NCBI GenBank assembly: GCA_024138025.1 | Contig: JAMXBD010000023.1 | Location: 1,798,001 to 1,862,000 of the forward strand | Reading direction: 5' to 3' | Source: Combretum micranthum | Lineage: Eukaryota; Streptophyta; Magnoliopsida; Myrtales; Combretaceae | DNA: 64,000 bases | In this document: positions 48,351-60,119 of the stretch, in pieces | Layout of the letters: the number at the start of each line of letters is the position of its first letter | Numbering within the stretch: the stretch's first letter is position 1 | Made by a program: the position numbers and the translations under genes | The notes under the pieces: model-generated | Databases searched by the model: none | What the model was told of the DNA's origin: nothing | Seen by the model: the letters and a program-made list of their open reading frames with translations, nothing else

Positions 48351-49985
48351 TTAGAGAAGGGAAGAAAAACAACGAGAATAAATGATAGAAAAATCCACAA
48401 CACACACACACACATAGACACACACTTGCTCTCCTATACGCACTATTTCTATAAGCTTTAGCAGTTGTAATCTCGCGAGAAGAGTTAATACAAGTTCTTT
48501 GAAAATTGTTGTAAGTTCTTTCTTCTTTTCTTATTTATAGTATTTGGGGTTAATCGAACTAACAAAACCCTAAGATGAGTGTGTATTTTTCTTGACTAAT
48601 ATTATTCCTATAAGAATATCTGAAATAAGTATATATATGATCCTTGTTAAGGCCCCTGTCGGACATTTTTACTTGTGTTTTCACTCGTTGCTGTATGTGT
48701 ATCGCATAAGCCATAAGTGATACATGTAAAAAACCATATCCCATGCCCATCGTGCAATATTAAAACACTATTTATGAAAATTTTTCTCTAATTTCATTTT
48801 ATGTAATTTTTTAAAAAGGTATATTAAACATGTAATATTCTCCAAATTATACTATCTTTTTTATTTTATTTTATTGTGGATGTTAGAATTTAGAATATAA
48901 GTTTAGATTATTACTTGAAAAAAACTTGAGCTAAAGTAGATGTGCAATGGTAATAAAAGATTGATTGATTGTAACCGACATAGTTAAGAGAGAATACTTG
49001 AGAAAATGTTATAGTAAAAATATGGCGAAGTATAAAATTAAATTAAGAATATCATAATTTATTAATTTTAAATGAGTTCTTAGGCCTAAGCTAAATAAAT
49101 GTTTATAAAACATGTTTATTAATGGCTTCATACATCGATTTACTTGCTAAATTCATATCTTAAACATATATACAAACAGGTGAACACAAGCCTATTATTA
49201 GTCATCTAAAATTTTGTTTCCACATATCTAGTTATAATACTATTGTGTCGTGTATGGGTCTGACTTGAGCATGTGTATGGGACGTGTTCTTTAATCAGGT
49301 TCATACATGGGTTTAGATATTATATCGAAAATTTGGACAAATTAATGGGTTTAAATGTGATGGATCCCTTTGTTAATTGTATTAAATTTTATTTATACAA
49401 ATGCTTCCATATTTGTATAATGTCGTGTGTAGGCCATGGAATGGGTACCGAATTCATTGTCTTTAGTTTTTTTCCCTCTTTTTGGTCATTACAATGGAAG
49501 GGGGAAATCGAACTTGGACCTTTCATATGAGAGGCTAAAAAAGATTCCATTGAACTGTAACATCATTAACTTAATTTATGTTTAAATGGAGAGATTTAGA
49601 ATGGATATGATAAAACATGAAAAATTCTAATTTGTTGAAACCGCTTTAATGATGTGCGCTTTCGATTTTCTCTTTCGTTTCAACAAAAATATGGGAATAT
49701 TATATTTTTGAAAAATTATAATATCTAAGTTGTGACAATATAATATTATTAGCACATAGTTTATTACTTGCATTTATTTATGTAAAAGTTATAATCTTTA
49801 AATGGAAAATTAACATATTAATTTTGTAATAAACATAGTGATGTTGAAAGGAGTCCAATTTGTTCTAATTTCTTTAATCTTTTTTAAAGCCCTTAATCTC
49901 TTTAATCTTCAAATAATAAATTAACATACTGATTTTGCAATAAATTTTTATGCGAAACAACCCTTCACGTATCCTAGAATTACTT
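48351..49985. other. Pararetrovirus leader remnant and AT-rich spacer
   Basis: The first about 200 bp is leader-like, with a (CA)n patch at about 48,402-48,426. The rest is AT-rich spacer without a recognised gene. A short dispersed repeat lies near 49,466-49,560. Confidence 0.5.
49466..49560. repeat. Short dispersed repeat, copy 1
   Basis: T-rich start, then CATTACAATGGAAGGGGGAAATCGAACTTGGACC (landmarks ATTACAATGG, AAATCGAACTTGGACC) and a tail with CATTGAACTGTAAC. The same arrangement is at 51,359-51,455. The GAA(T/A)..GAACC words resemble a reversed tRNA B-box, so a tRNA-derived short repeat is possible. Confidence 0.4.
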
Positions 49986-50044
49986 TGTAGCCCACACCAC
50001 GGTGGAGAAAACCGAAGAAAGCAACCCTTAAGATTCGTCCATCA

Positions 50045-50053
50045 AAACCCTAA
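50045..50053 (+). promoter_or_regulatory. Telo-box AAACCCTAA upstream of the RBM39-like gene
   Basis: The plant telo-box AAACCCTAA is found about 112 bp before the start codon. AAAACCCTAGAAAACC follows at about 50,106. Telo-boxes cluster near the 5' ends of plant genes for translation and RNA processing. This copy probably lies in the proximal promoter or 5' UTR. Confidence 0.6.
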
Positions 50054-50164
50054 TTACTTGCCCTTCCTATCTCCTCTTCCAGTTCCCGAGAGCAAGTTTC
50101 ACCAAAAACCCTAGAAAACCTTAGGGACTCTAGAAACTACTTTTCTTCTGCTCTACTTCCACCA

Positions 50165-53100
50165 ATGGATTTCGACGAGTACGAGTACTTGGAGAAAACA
50201 GTGGAGGAGAATCACGACGATCGAGACAGCAAATCCAAGAAGTCCAAGGACGGATCCCTAGAGAAGACTGAGAAGAGCTACAGGAAGCGAGATGTCGATG
50301 AAGAACTTGATGGCGGTGATGATCGACGTAGCAAAAGATCGCGTGACGAAGAGAACGGCTCCAGGAGAGACAGAGACAGAGACAGAGAACGCGATGAGAA
50401 GGATAGAGATAGGGACAGAGAGAGGGATAGGGATAGGGAAAAAGAGAAGGAAAGGTCTTCGCGTTCGGAGAAGGATAGAGAACGAGAGAGGGAGAGGAGT
50501 AGTAGGGATAGGGATAGGGATAAGGAGAGAGACAGGGATAGGGAAAAGAGAGAGAGGGAGAAGGAGAGAGAGAAAAGAGAGAGGGAGAGAGAGGAGAGAG
50601 AGAGGGAGAGGTCGAGGAGGAGCAGCAGTCGGTCAAGGAGGAGCAGTAGTCGGTCGCGCAAGAGCCGTAGTGGGAGTCCTAGAAGGAGTAGTAGCCACTC
50701 GAGGAGGCACGATGAGCTTGAAAGAGAGAAGGAGCTTGAGATGAGAGAAAGCAGGTACGCTTACGCATTGGAGACTTCAAATACATTTTAATATTTTAAT
50801 CAAGCTATGATTAGCAATTAGGCTTCTGTCATTATTTGGGGTTGTGTGATTTAATTTTGGATGACTTATGACTATTAACATAAATGTGAAGGATAATTAT
50901 GATTCACGGTTTGTTGGTGATTATGTTTTGTTGTTTTGCTTCATCTGTTTAGTGTTGGTGTTGGTTTTTGTTGAATTTGGACTCTCATTAGATGTTTGGC
51001 ATTGAAGTGAACGAGATGTGAGGTTTTAGTCTTAAAAGGGAGTGTGGATTACTGAGGTGGGACTCTTTCTATTCACTTGATATAGTTGTATCAGAATCTG
51101 TGTTACTAGTTGCTGTTAAATAGCGTCATATACGGATTTCATATTTGGAATAATGATCATGCGAGAGCATTGAAGGGAGATCAATCGGTAGATTTTAGTG
51201 CTTTGAAGGATTTCTTGTTTTAGGAGACGTTTTAGTTCCAAGATAAAACTTTCCCTCCAGATGCATGAGATGGTTTCAAGATACCTTGATCACTATGAGA
51301 ATGGACTACCTCTAAAGCAAGGGGGCATTTTCTTTTTGATTGGTTATGTGGGCATGATCTTTTTTTTTTTCCCTTCCGTTACAGCAGGGGGGAGAATTGA
51401 ACCTGCTACATTTCACTTGATAGATAGGGGATGTCACTAGGTTATAAGACCATTGATACGTGGGCATAATTTATGTATCATATTCTGATTGTATGGTTAC
51501 TTTGGTGGATGGGAGCACAAAGTACGCAAAATATAGAAAATGAATTTGTGAGAAGCTGTGGCACAATTATAAAGAAAAGTCGCCATGGCATGGATTATGG
51601 AAAATATTTTGGTGATCTTGGTTGGCTTAGATGTTGTAGATCTCTCAACCATAAGTGCTTTTAGTTGATGGGGCTATTAATCATGAGAAGCCTGCATAGA
51701 AAAAGCCTTGTTTCCAAGTCAACTTGAAGCATGAGAAGTTGTAGAGATTCTACATCACATGTACAATTGTTTCTGTGTGGGGTTGGAATCCTTTCTACAA
51801 TCTGCAGAGTTCTGGCTAAAATCATTGAAACTGGAATTAAATCGTAGCATCTGATTTTTATAGATATTTTTTTTTTGCCCGTATACTCTTTATTTAGGTA
51901 GCATTTATTGATTTTTACATGTATGGTGGCATCGGCTTCTCATCTCATCTTTCCAATTTTGGTTTAGGACTTCGTCTCATGTGTATTGGTAACTGACATA
52001 TATGCTGTGTAACAGGAGATTTAAGGATAAAAAAGAAGCAGTTGAGCCAGAGGCTGATCCAGAGAGAGATCAGAGAACAGTTTTTGCTTACCAGGTACTC
52101 TTTACTCTTGCTTTGTCTTTATTTAAAAAAATACTCTTGCTTTGTGTTTTTATCTAATTCTTTCGGACTAAAATTGTCCTACAATTCTCTTCTTGATATT
52201 CATGACAACTGTTTAATTGATTTGCGGTGATAGATGCCTTTGAAAGCAAGTGAGAGAGATGTCTATGAGTTCTTCTCAAAAGCGGGCAAGGTTAGTTTTC
52301 TTTCTTCTTTATATCTGCTGTTCAATGTAAATTCAAAAATGAATGTATTCTGGCTCTTTGGCACATCTGTATCTGAGTTAATCAAAATACATAATGCTGT
52401 GATTGTTTTTGTTCCTCAAAAATGTTGCATCAATCATTCTAAAGCCTTATCATGAGGATCCATCTGCCTGTTGTTCTGCTGCTGTGGTTGTTTTTGTGCC
52501 AATAAGACCAAACATTTTCTGCTACTAGCAACATCGTCTACTGGTAGAGTGTATCTGCTGTCAGTTACATGTCTAGGTTCCAGTACTGATAAAAGTTTTT
52601 ACTTATGTCTAAAAAAGGACATATTCTATGAGACATCTGTTTCCATTAGAAAACATGCAGGATTACTGCATGAATGTTATTTGATTGTTCAACATACTTA
52701 CAAGCTAATGAGTACATCTGATAAAAATGATTCTTATTATCCACAATATATCCTTCTGGTGCATTGGTCAATGTAAAACCCTATGATGAACATCCATCTG
52801 TTTCTTGTAGGTATAAAGGCCCTTTGCCTTGGCTTACAAGGAATTCATGTTGTTGTTTGTGGCATTATGGGCCAAATCATTTTCTGAGATGTCTGGTTAG
52901 TCTTAAATCATGCAGGAGCACTGCGTGATTACTTTCTGCTTCTTAATGTGTGGCTGATATTAATTATTGTTTTCAGGTGAGGGATGTCAGATTGATCATG
53001 GACAGGAATTCTAGAAGGTCTAAAGGTGTTGGGTATGTGCCTTTCTGTGCCTGGAATATCAAATTTACATGGTTGTAGAATGACTTAATCATATATTATT

Positions 53101-53782
53101 CGAAGGATCAAGTTTAACTGTATTCTTAAATTCACTAGCAATGCGATTATGATGAGGGATGATGGCAATACCTTGCACTCATGTTTTATCAATTCATGCT
53201 GCGTTTCCAAGGTAGATGACATGACCCTGAGTTTCTTTTATCTTTCACCTTTCCTCTTCTTCCCTACTTGTAGAAAGAACAGAAAAACTCTTGGAGTGAA
53301 GAAGCTTTTTAATAATCTTGCTCTATTATGTTGGCTGCACTTTGTGATCTTTGGAGGGAAAGAAACATCAGAGGCATTGGAGATCGAGGACTTAGTACTG
53401 ATAGCCTGATATGTTGTTTAGGATGTCTATAGTTTCAGCTCAGAGCTTATATAGAAGAGTCCGTGTTATATTGTTAAGAATATTTGCCCATGCACTACCT
53501 GGTTTCGTGTGTAGTGCGTTGAGGAATTTTGGTGCTTTGCACTTTGTATATTTCCTTTCAGGGAGTCTCTGCCTTTTCTTCATTTAAATACTTAAATCAC
53601 ATTCACTGAATTATTTAAAAAAAAAAAAAAGGAAAGAGGATTTATTGTGTATTCCCTTTTAGGGAGTCCTTTTGTACAGTTGTTTAATACTTAATGACAT
53701 TCACTGAATTATCCCAAAAAAAGAGGATTTAAACTACTGAAAGTGTCAAGTATAGCTGTCAGTCCCCCCTCCCCCTTCCCAA

Positions 53783-53813
<31 letters not shown>

Positions 53814-56800
53814 TCTTTCTCCTCCTTTTTTCTCTCTCTTTCTCTGATTTTGTTTTCATCTTTGGAAGGAACTTGTGTGTACATTTTTCATATCAATTTT
53901 GGAGTAATATAGAAAAGTCACTTATCTTTGTGCGCCATTATTTTTACCTGTATATTTTTCTCCGTATTGTACTTTGATGAGCTAACTATCTCTTTTTATA
54001 TGGGACATCAGATTCATCAAAAGAAACTCAGCTTGAGCTCTCTGCAATTGAGTTTTTGTATCCCTGCATCACATTACTATTTTTTTGTAAGTCTTGATTA
54101 CAACCATCTTTTAAAGACACGTTCTGACCAACTTAGTGGGAGAATGATGAATTTGCAGGTATATTGAATTTTATGATGCAATGTCAGTTCCTATGGCAAT
54201 AGCTCTTTCTGGACAGTTGCTTCTTGGGCAGCCAGTAATGGTTAAACCTTCTGAGGCTGAGAAGAATCTTGTGCAATCTACCACTTCAGCCAGTGCTGGT
54301 GTCACTGGAGCTTATGGAGCAACCGACAGGAAATTGTATGTGGGGAACTTGCATTTTAACATGACAGAAAGTCATCTGAAAAGTGTAAGTTTTGAATTCT
54401 TCTAGTTCTAAATTATCAACAAAATCAATTTGTACAAGGACAATTGAACTTTCTTGATTGTCATAATAGATTGGACTTTTCGTTTCTGATGAATTGTTGT
54501 AAGAAATCTATAGGGGGATAATCTTCTGAAGTATTAAAATCTGACTGCTGCAAATGATGGTCCAAAAGATGCAGTTTGATCCCTTTTTTCCTACTTCGAG
54601 TAATTTTTTGGTTTTCTGTTGCCTTGACTGTTGAGGGATGAGATACAGATGTGTAATTAATGGTACTATCTAATTTATGTGGTATTAGTTTTCTCTAATA
54701 GTCCTTATTTCCATCACTATTATAGATTCATTCCAATTGATAGGAACTAGTTGATGGTTGTCCCTGGGGTTATTATTAAGATGCTAATACCTTTCAACCT
54801 TATCAGCACTTAGGTTTTCGTAAAACATTTAGTCAAGCATGGATGATGTGACAACCTTTTTTGTCCCCAAAAAAGTGCCCCCTTTAACCCCAAAGCAAGG
54901 AAAGAAAAAAAGGGTGCCCCCAAGCACTTGTTAGTGGGACCCTTATTGATGTATGATATCTCTTCTTTGAAAGACTAATTACGTGTTTTCATACTTCACT
55001 AGACCATTTGAAGTGCAAGAAGCATCCAGGTGTAGATTAAAGGCCTCAGCATAAGATTTTCAGGTTCATTTTGAATTGTCTAGAAGAGATTTTCTCCAGA
55101 TAATCATCTTTTCCATTTTTTTTAATTATTGTTTTTTTATTTTTGTAATTGGATTGGTATGTATTACCTGATCTCCAACATTAATTAGAGCAAATTTGGT
55201 TGATTTGATGCCTGTTATCCCTTAAGCAATCTCAGTTAGTAGCTCTTGGCTTCTAGCTCTCTCAACTTTCAACCATTTTGGGGGATGTGTGGAGTACACA
55301 GCCAGTTTCACCTTGTATTTATCTGACTTCTATGCTGAGTGCACTGTCTCTCAGTTTTCTTTTTGGCTGCATAGTGCCTGGACATCCATCTGCCTTTTTA
55401 GTTTACTTACCCTTTATATTCAGTCAGATGCTTAACTATGTTTTTATTAAGAAACAAGCCTTAACTTGATGATGGTGGTTTGACTGCTAGATTTTTGAGG
55501 CTTTTGGTCCTGTGGAGCTTGTTCAACTGCCTCTTGACCCAGAGACAGGACACTGCAAAGGGTTTGGGTTTGTTCAAGTGGGTAAAATCTTTTAATTTAT
55601 TCTGCAAATATTTTATCAACTTATGGTTGTTTATTGATTAAGATTTTATTATTTATTTATTTTTGCTTATTAATTTTTTTGGGGCAGTTTGCTCAACTTG
55701 AGCATGCAAAGGCTGCACAAAGTTTGAATGGGAAGTTGGAAATTGCTGGCCGTTTCCTCAAGGTATGCTGTTGTGATCTTACTTCTCTCTGGTGCATTTT
55801 TTTTCACATTTATTCAATTGTCGATTTCTTGAGCTTTTGTTTACCCAACAGATTTCCTCTGTAACTGATCATGTTGGAGCACAAGATACTGCTGCAAAAT
55901 CTGCAGATCTGGATGATGATGAGGGTGGATTGGTAAGTTAAATGCTGCAAGGACTTTTATGCTTTTTTTTTTTTTCCTTTTCCTTTTCTTCTTTTGCTGT
56001 ATTTTTGTGCTGGGCATGCTAAGCCTCAATAACTCTGCATGTTTTCAACACACTGTGTTTTCTGGTTAACATTTTGATGACAGGAGGGGAAAAAAATTAG
56101 AACTCTTAGTCACCCAATCTGATGCATATGGTATTCTTCTTCGTCACATTTTTAACTATTGATTAATCTAATCACCGAATGAAATGCTTTTATGTTAAGC
56201 TGTTTAAAGAAGAATTCTTTTTCTATTAAAAAAAAAAATCACCAGAGGAAGATGACTTTATTTCTTGGCAATTACTCTGTCAGAGATCAAATAGTTGCTT
56301 ATTTGATGCATCTACGTGAAGAAAAAAAGTCAATTGGTCTTGGTTTTAGTCATGAAAAATGCTAGTGTGAATTTTATGTGCGAAGGCTTCTCTGTGGAGA
56401 TTAGTTTATTGGTAAGTTGTTGATGGGATTTGACGCTCAAGTTTTGGATATATGGTTGATCACTAATAACTTTCACATACAATAAATTAACTTACAGATG
56501 ATATCATGTGGCCCTAGCATGAAAAGTTTTATTTTTAGCATGGAATTTAGAAAAAAAAATAAAAAGAACTAGATGGAATGTTTCCAAGATACTGAAGAAA
56601 AAAGAAACAGATGAAATATTATCATTAGCAAAGCAAAATAGTTGGATTGGAATTAAAAATTAAACAATTGACCAAGAACTGAAGGTAGACGGTAAATCTG
56701 TTGAGAAAAGTCAACAGCAAAGGCTTTTCTATCCTCTCTTGAGTTTTTGATGTGTGTTTAAACGGTATGGTTTGGAGAAAAAAAAAAAAAATGAAGTTCG

Positions 56801-59281
56801 TTTTATCCAAGGTGGTTTTATGTTTACTATCTTGTTCTATTGCTTATCTGGAAAGTGGTGTGTGTATGATTTTCTATTGTTAAAACAGTAAATTGTTTCA
56901 GCCTCTTTTAAACTCTTTAGTACCTGCTCGTAGCACTTGGTTATTCTATTTTTCAAAGTTTTATCTATGTAGTAATTTACAGTGGCTTTGTATTCCTTGA
57001 TAGTTGTCTACAGCTTTAGGGTATATTTGCCCTTGACTACTTGCTAATTGCAATTGCGTGCAGGCTTTAAATGCACAGTCACGAGCAGCACTGATGGCCA
57101 AACTTGATCGTACTGGTATTGCCACAAGGTGTGTTTTAAGAATCTGTTATTTGTTCTTAGTTCAGATACTTATTCCTCCCCAGCCACTCTAGTTTATGTG
57201 TAGGATACAATAATTACTACTACTTCTTGACAGCATTGCTGGCACTCTCGGTGTGCCAGCACTTAATGGAGTTCCTGCTCAGCCAGCAGCTAGCTTGCCT
57301 ATTGCCAATCCAGCAGCTGTTCCAATGCCATTGCTCCCTCCTCAAGCTATTCCTGCTGCATCTGAAGCTGTTGGAACTCCAAGTGAGTGCTTGCTGCTCA
57401 AGAACTTGTTCGATCCTGCGACGGAGGTTTGTCAGATACTCTGATCTGTTGTTTCTATGACCTTTAGAGTTGCACTGATTCAAAACCCTATTCTGCAGAC
57501 GGAGCCAGATTTTGATTTGGACATTAAGGAAGATGTGGAAGAAGAATGCTCCAAATATGGCAGGGTGAAACATATATACGTGGACAAGTATGTCACTGAC
57601 TGCTAACTTTTGCCTTAAAATGGCAGAGCTTGGACTAGAAAAATAATGTCTTTTCTATTTCACCTCCTTTATCATGAAGTTATCTATTGAGGGGTCTAGT
57701 TATGCCTTATGCTTTTATGTTTAAAATAAACATAGTGCTTTCTATATTCACGCAGAATCTTTTCCTGAGCTTTAATCTCCCCTTGACCTCCCCCCTTTTC
57801 ATTAAATGTGAATCTTCGCTATCTTATCTTGACAATGTTGGTTTTTGTTTTAGTGCATACAACTTACGTAGTTATTTCACATGAATCAAATTTTTGACTT
57901 GTCTAAAAGAAAAGCATGTGTATTTATCATGTTACTGCTTTGTTTTCTTGGCTTGCGTTTTTAAATGTACGAAACATTTTAATTCAATCAAGGTTGGATG
58001 AGTAATGATTCTGGATAGTTATTGCTGATGTAGTTTTTAATTTGATTCTCCTTTTGGTAACTGGGTCAAACATGACAATGCTGCAGGAACAGTGCTGGTT
58101 GGGTCTATCTGCGTTTTGACAATGTGGCAGCTTCAGCAAATGCTCAGCGAGCCATGCACATGAGATGGTTTGCAGGAAGATCAATTTCTGCCATTTTTAT
58201 GGTAATTGTTTGCATTCTTTTGTCCATCACGTCACTTCCATAATATCACTTGGTGATTTTCTTATCCATGGTAATAACTCATCGTGTTATGCCTTACTGG
58301 CTTTGTAGTTCACATATCCACTATTGCCAAAGTTCTTTATGAGGATATTCTATTTTCTTGCTTGTGTTAAAAGTATGATGGGGCACTAACATTGATGTCT
58401 CATTTATAATCTGGAATCAGTCATCTAAAGGAGCAGGAAATAGGATAGAGGTGTTTATAAATGAAATGGAGTTAGCACCAAATTCAATGTATGGATGTAA
58501 ATATGTTTGATTCAAGATTTTTCAAGCACATAATTCTATCATTTGCTAAACACTAGTTCGTCAGTCAATTCAATAGTCACGTGTGTGAATGGCCCATTAG
58601 TTACAATTGTAACAACATGGTACTCAAGCCTGATGTCTTTTTGTTATAGTTGGCAGTGTATCCATCCAGGAGTTTAGGATTTGATTAGTTGATGAAACAT
58701 TATGTAACCTGCATCCACAAAATATTACCAAAGAAGGCTGAAAGACAAAAGACAATATAATATAGCTCAGTGAAACGATGCACTAAATAACCTCTTCACA
58801 AATGATGATGTCTGTCTTGTGAAAATATGAGAACAAATGGTAGGGGGTAGAGATATTGAGGTCACATGAATAGGACCAAGAGAGAAAATGTTTAATTCAT
58901 GTCTTTTACTGTGCTTGAAGTGAGTGGAAATTAATATTAAATAGATCTATTTTCTAAGCGCAATGGAGAAATCAGACATTTTGGATACAATAATTGGAGT
59001 TAGTGTTGTTTGGAATATCTATATGTATGTTTTATTTTTTCGGGAGTTCGATTTCATATGACCTTTTATTTTATGACGTTTAGCTGTTTTGCTTATGTAA
59101 CTATGGGTGATTGGCATTCTTGCAGTTGAATTTGTTGCTTGTATGGCCATGTATCTTACTGATTTTTATCATGCATTTTGGTTCTAATGTTATTCACAGT
59201 GCATAATTGTCTAATGTAAATCTTCCTTTATGTATGCAGCCACCTCATGAATATGAAGCAAAATTCAGGGGTACAGCTTAA
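50165..59281 (+). CDS. RBM39: RBM39/CAPER-like splicing factor (CC1 family), 13 exons, intact
   Basis: Exons: 50165-50754, 52016-52094, 52234-52290, 52977-53032, 54159-54384, 55491-55577, 55688-55762, 55852-55932, 57064-57128, 57234-57426, 57499-57587, 58087-58201 and 59240-59281. They sum to 1,755 bp, 584 residues, with all phases consistent. Residues about 20-200 are an Arg/Glu/Asp/Ser-rich RS domain. RRM1 (about 218-293) has RNP2 VFAYQM and RNP1 SKGVGYIEF. RRM2 (about 319-390) has LYVGNLHF and CKGFGFVQF. A linker is Ala/Pro-rich. The C-terminal RRM (about 490-571) is a UHM with LLLKNLFDP and an R-W-F loop (MRWFAGR) that binds ULM peptides of U2AF/SF3B-type partners. The family acts in the nucleus in 3' splice-site selection as a U2AF65-related factor. 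The start is the first ATG after an in-frame open leader. Intron 6 uses a weaker GTGGGT donor and intron 9 GTGTGT. Confidence 0.96.
50360..50640 (+). repeat. Purine-only low-complexity tract inside exon 1
   Basis: About 280 bp of exon 1 is almost pure A/G in AGGGATAG and AGAGAG words and codes for Arg-Asp/Arg-Glu/Lys-Glu repeats of the RS domain. It leaves several other frames open on both strands. Those frames are composition shadows, not genes. Confidence 0.85.
51359..51455. repeat. Short dispersed repeat, copy 2 (RBM39 intron 1)
   Basis: Poly-T, then CCGTTACAGCAGGGG, GAGAATTGAACCTGCTAC and a tail with CACTAGGTTATAAGACC. It is organised like 49,466-49,560. This arrangement is common in dicot introns and may be tRNA-derived. 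Confidence 0.4.
53755..53840 (+). repeat. (AC)n microsatellite and pyrimidine tract in intron 4
   Basis: A C/T-rich lead-in is followed by (AC)n at 53,782-53,808 and TCTTTCTCC repeats to about 53,845. It lies about 320 bp upstream of the exon 5 acceptor. Confidence 0.8.
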
Positions 59282-59870
59282 GATAACGTGGATTTTGCTT
59301 TGGAAGAGCCATATCATGTTGCCATGGTTTGTTAAATGTCTTAGTTACCTGACTTAAAGCCGCGGAAAGTTGAGGGTAGTTGTTACATTTCATTTATCTT
59401 TTGTGTCTAGATGTAGTACGATACGTTGTGAACAAAAATGCTTCACCTGTATCATCGCCAGGAACATATTTATTGATTGTTGGATGAATGTATCTCAGAT
59501 CTCAATCATGCATCTTCTGTCTTCTTTTGGACTTACTCTAGGTGATGTGGATGGGGAAAAAAAGAAGAAAATTATATGAAAATTTGTTATATAACCTTTT
59601 GATACATACAGTATCTCTACTTAATTAGCTAATGCAGTCTTTGGATACTAGTAAATAGTATGTCACTGTGTTGATTGTTCATGATCCAGCTCCGTGATCA
59701 AGGTTAATATAGATTTGTTTTTCGTTTCAGTTGTTAGCGGTGGATATCTTTAGGTGCTCGGTTGATTATGCGCAGACCTCATTGGACATGGATAGAATTG
59801 AAGTATGACTGGTGTAATTGGATGGTCCTAGGATTACGTGAAACTTTGTTTTTATTTTTTCACTTTTAGT
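59282..59870 (+). other. RBM39-like 3' UTR and downstream flank
   Basis: Sequence after the TAA at 59,279-59,281 shows no coding potential. No exact AATAAA was identified; the polyadenylation site is not fixed. Confidence 0.5.
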
Positions 59871-59877
59871 CATATAG

Positions 59878-60117
59878 AATAAGGGGGTCTCCTCTCCAGC
59901 CCTTGGGAAGTTCCTCCACATCAATGCGGGCGGATGGCCTTCAGTGATTGCTATCCCAACCTCCTTGTCTAGCTATGGTGCAGCTGCTCTCTCAGCAACC
60001 ACACTCAAAGGCCCACTCTTCACTCTTCGCTACTTGCAGATAGATCCATCGCACCCATTTGCATTCTCGCTAAATTGTAGATGGACGGCACTTCAAATGA
60101 TTTATCCTACTGCCTGA
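59878..60117 (+). other. GC-richer open stretch without a start codon, unknown
   Basis: About 78 codons from an in-frame TAG at about 59,875 to TGA at about 60,115 are open on the plus strand and read as a compositionally protein-like sequence (e.g. NAGGWPSVIAIPTSLSSYG). The stretch is clearly less AT-rich than its surroundings. No ATG starts it in frame near its 5' end and no family is recognised. It could be a captured exon or gene fragment, or the reverse strand may matter (EGHPPALMWRNFPRAGEE is open there). Function unknown. Confidence 0.3.
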
Positions 60118-60119
60118 AT

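Noticed and set aside
50130..50744. Long open frames on both strands over RBM39 exon 1
   Set aside because: They arise from the stop-poor purine repeat. Only the frame from 50,165 joins correctly to downstream exons and encodes an RS domain.
57220..57573. Minus-strand 117-residue frame over RBM39 exons 10-11
   Set aside because: It overlaps conserved linker and UHM exons on the plus strand; no motif.
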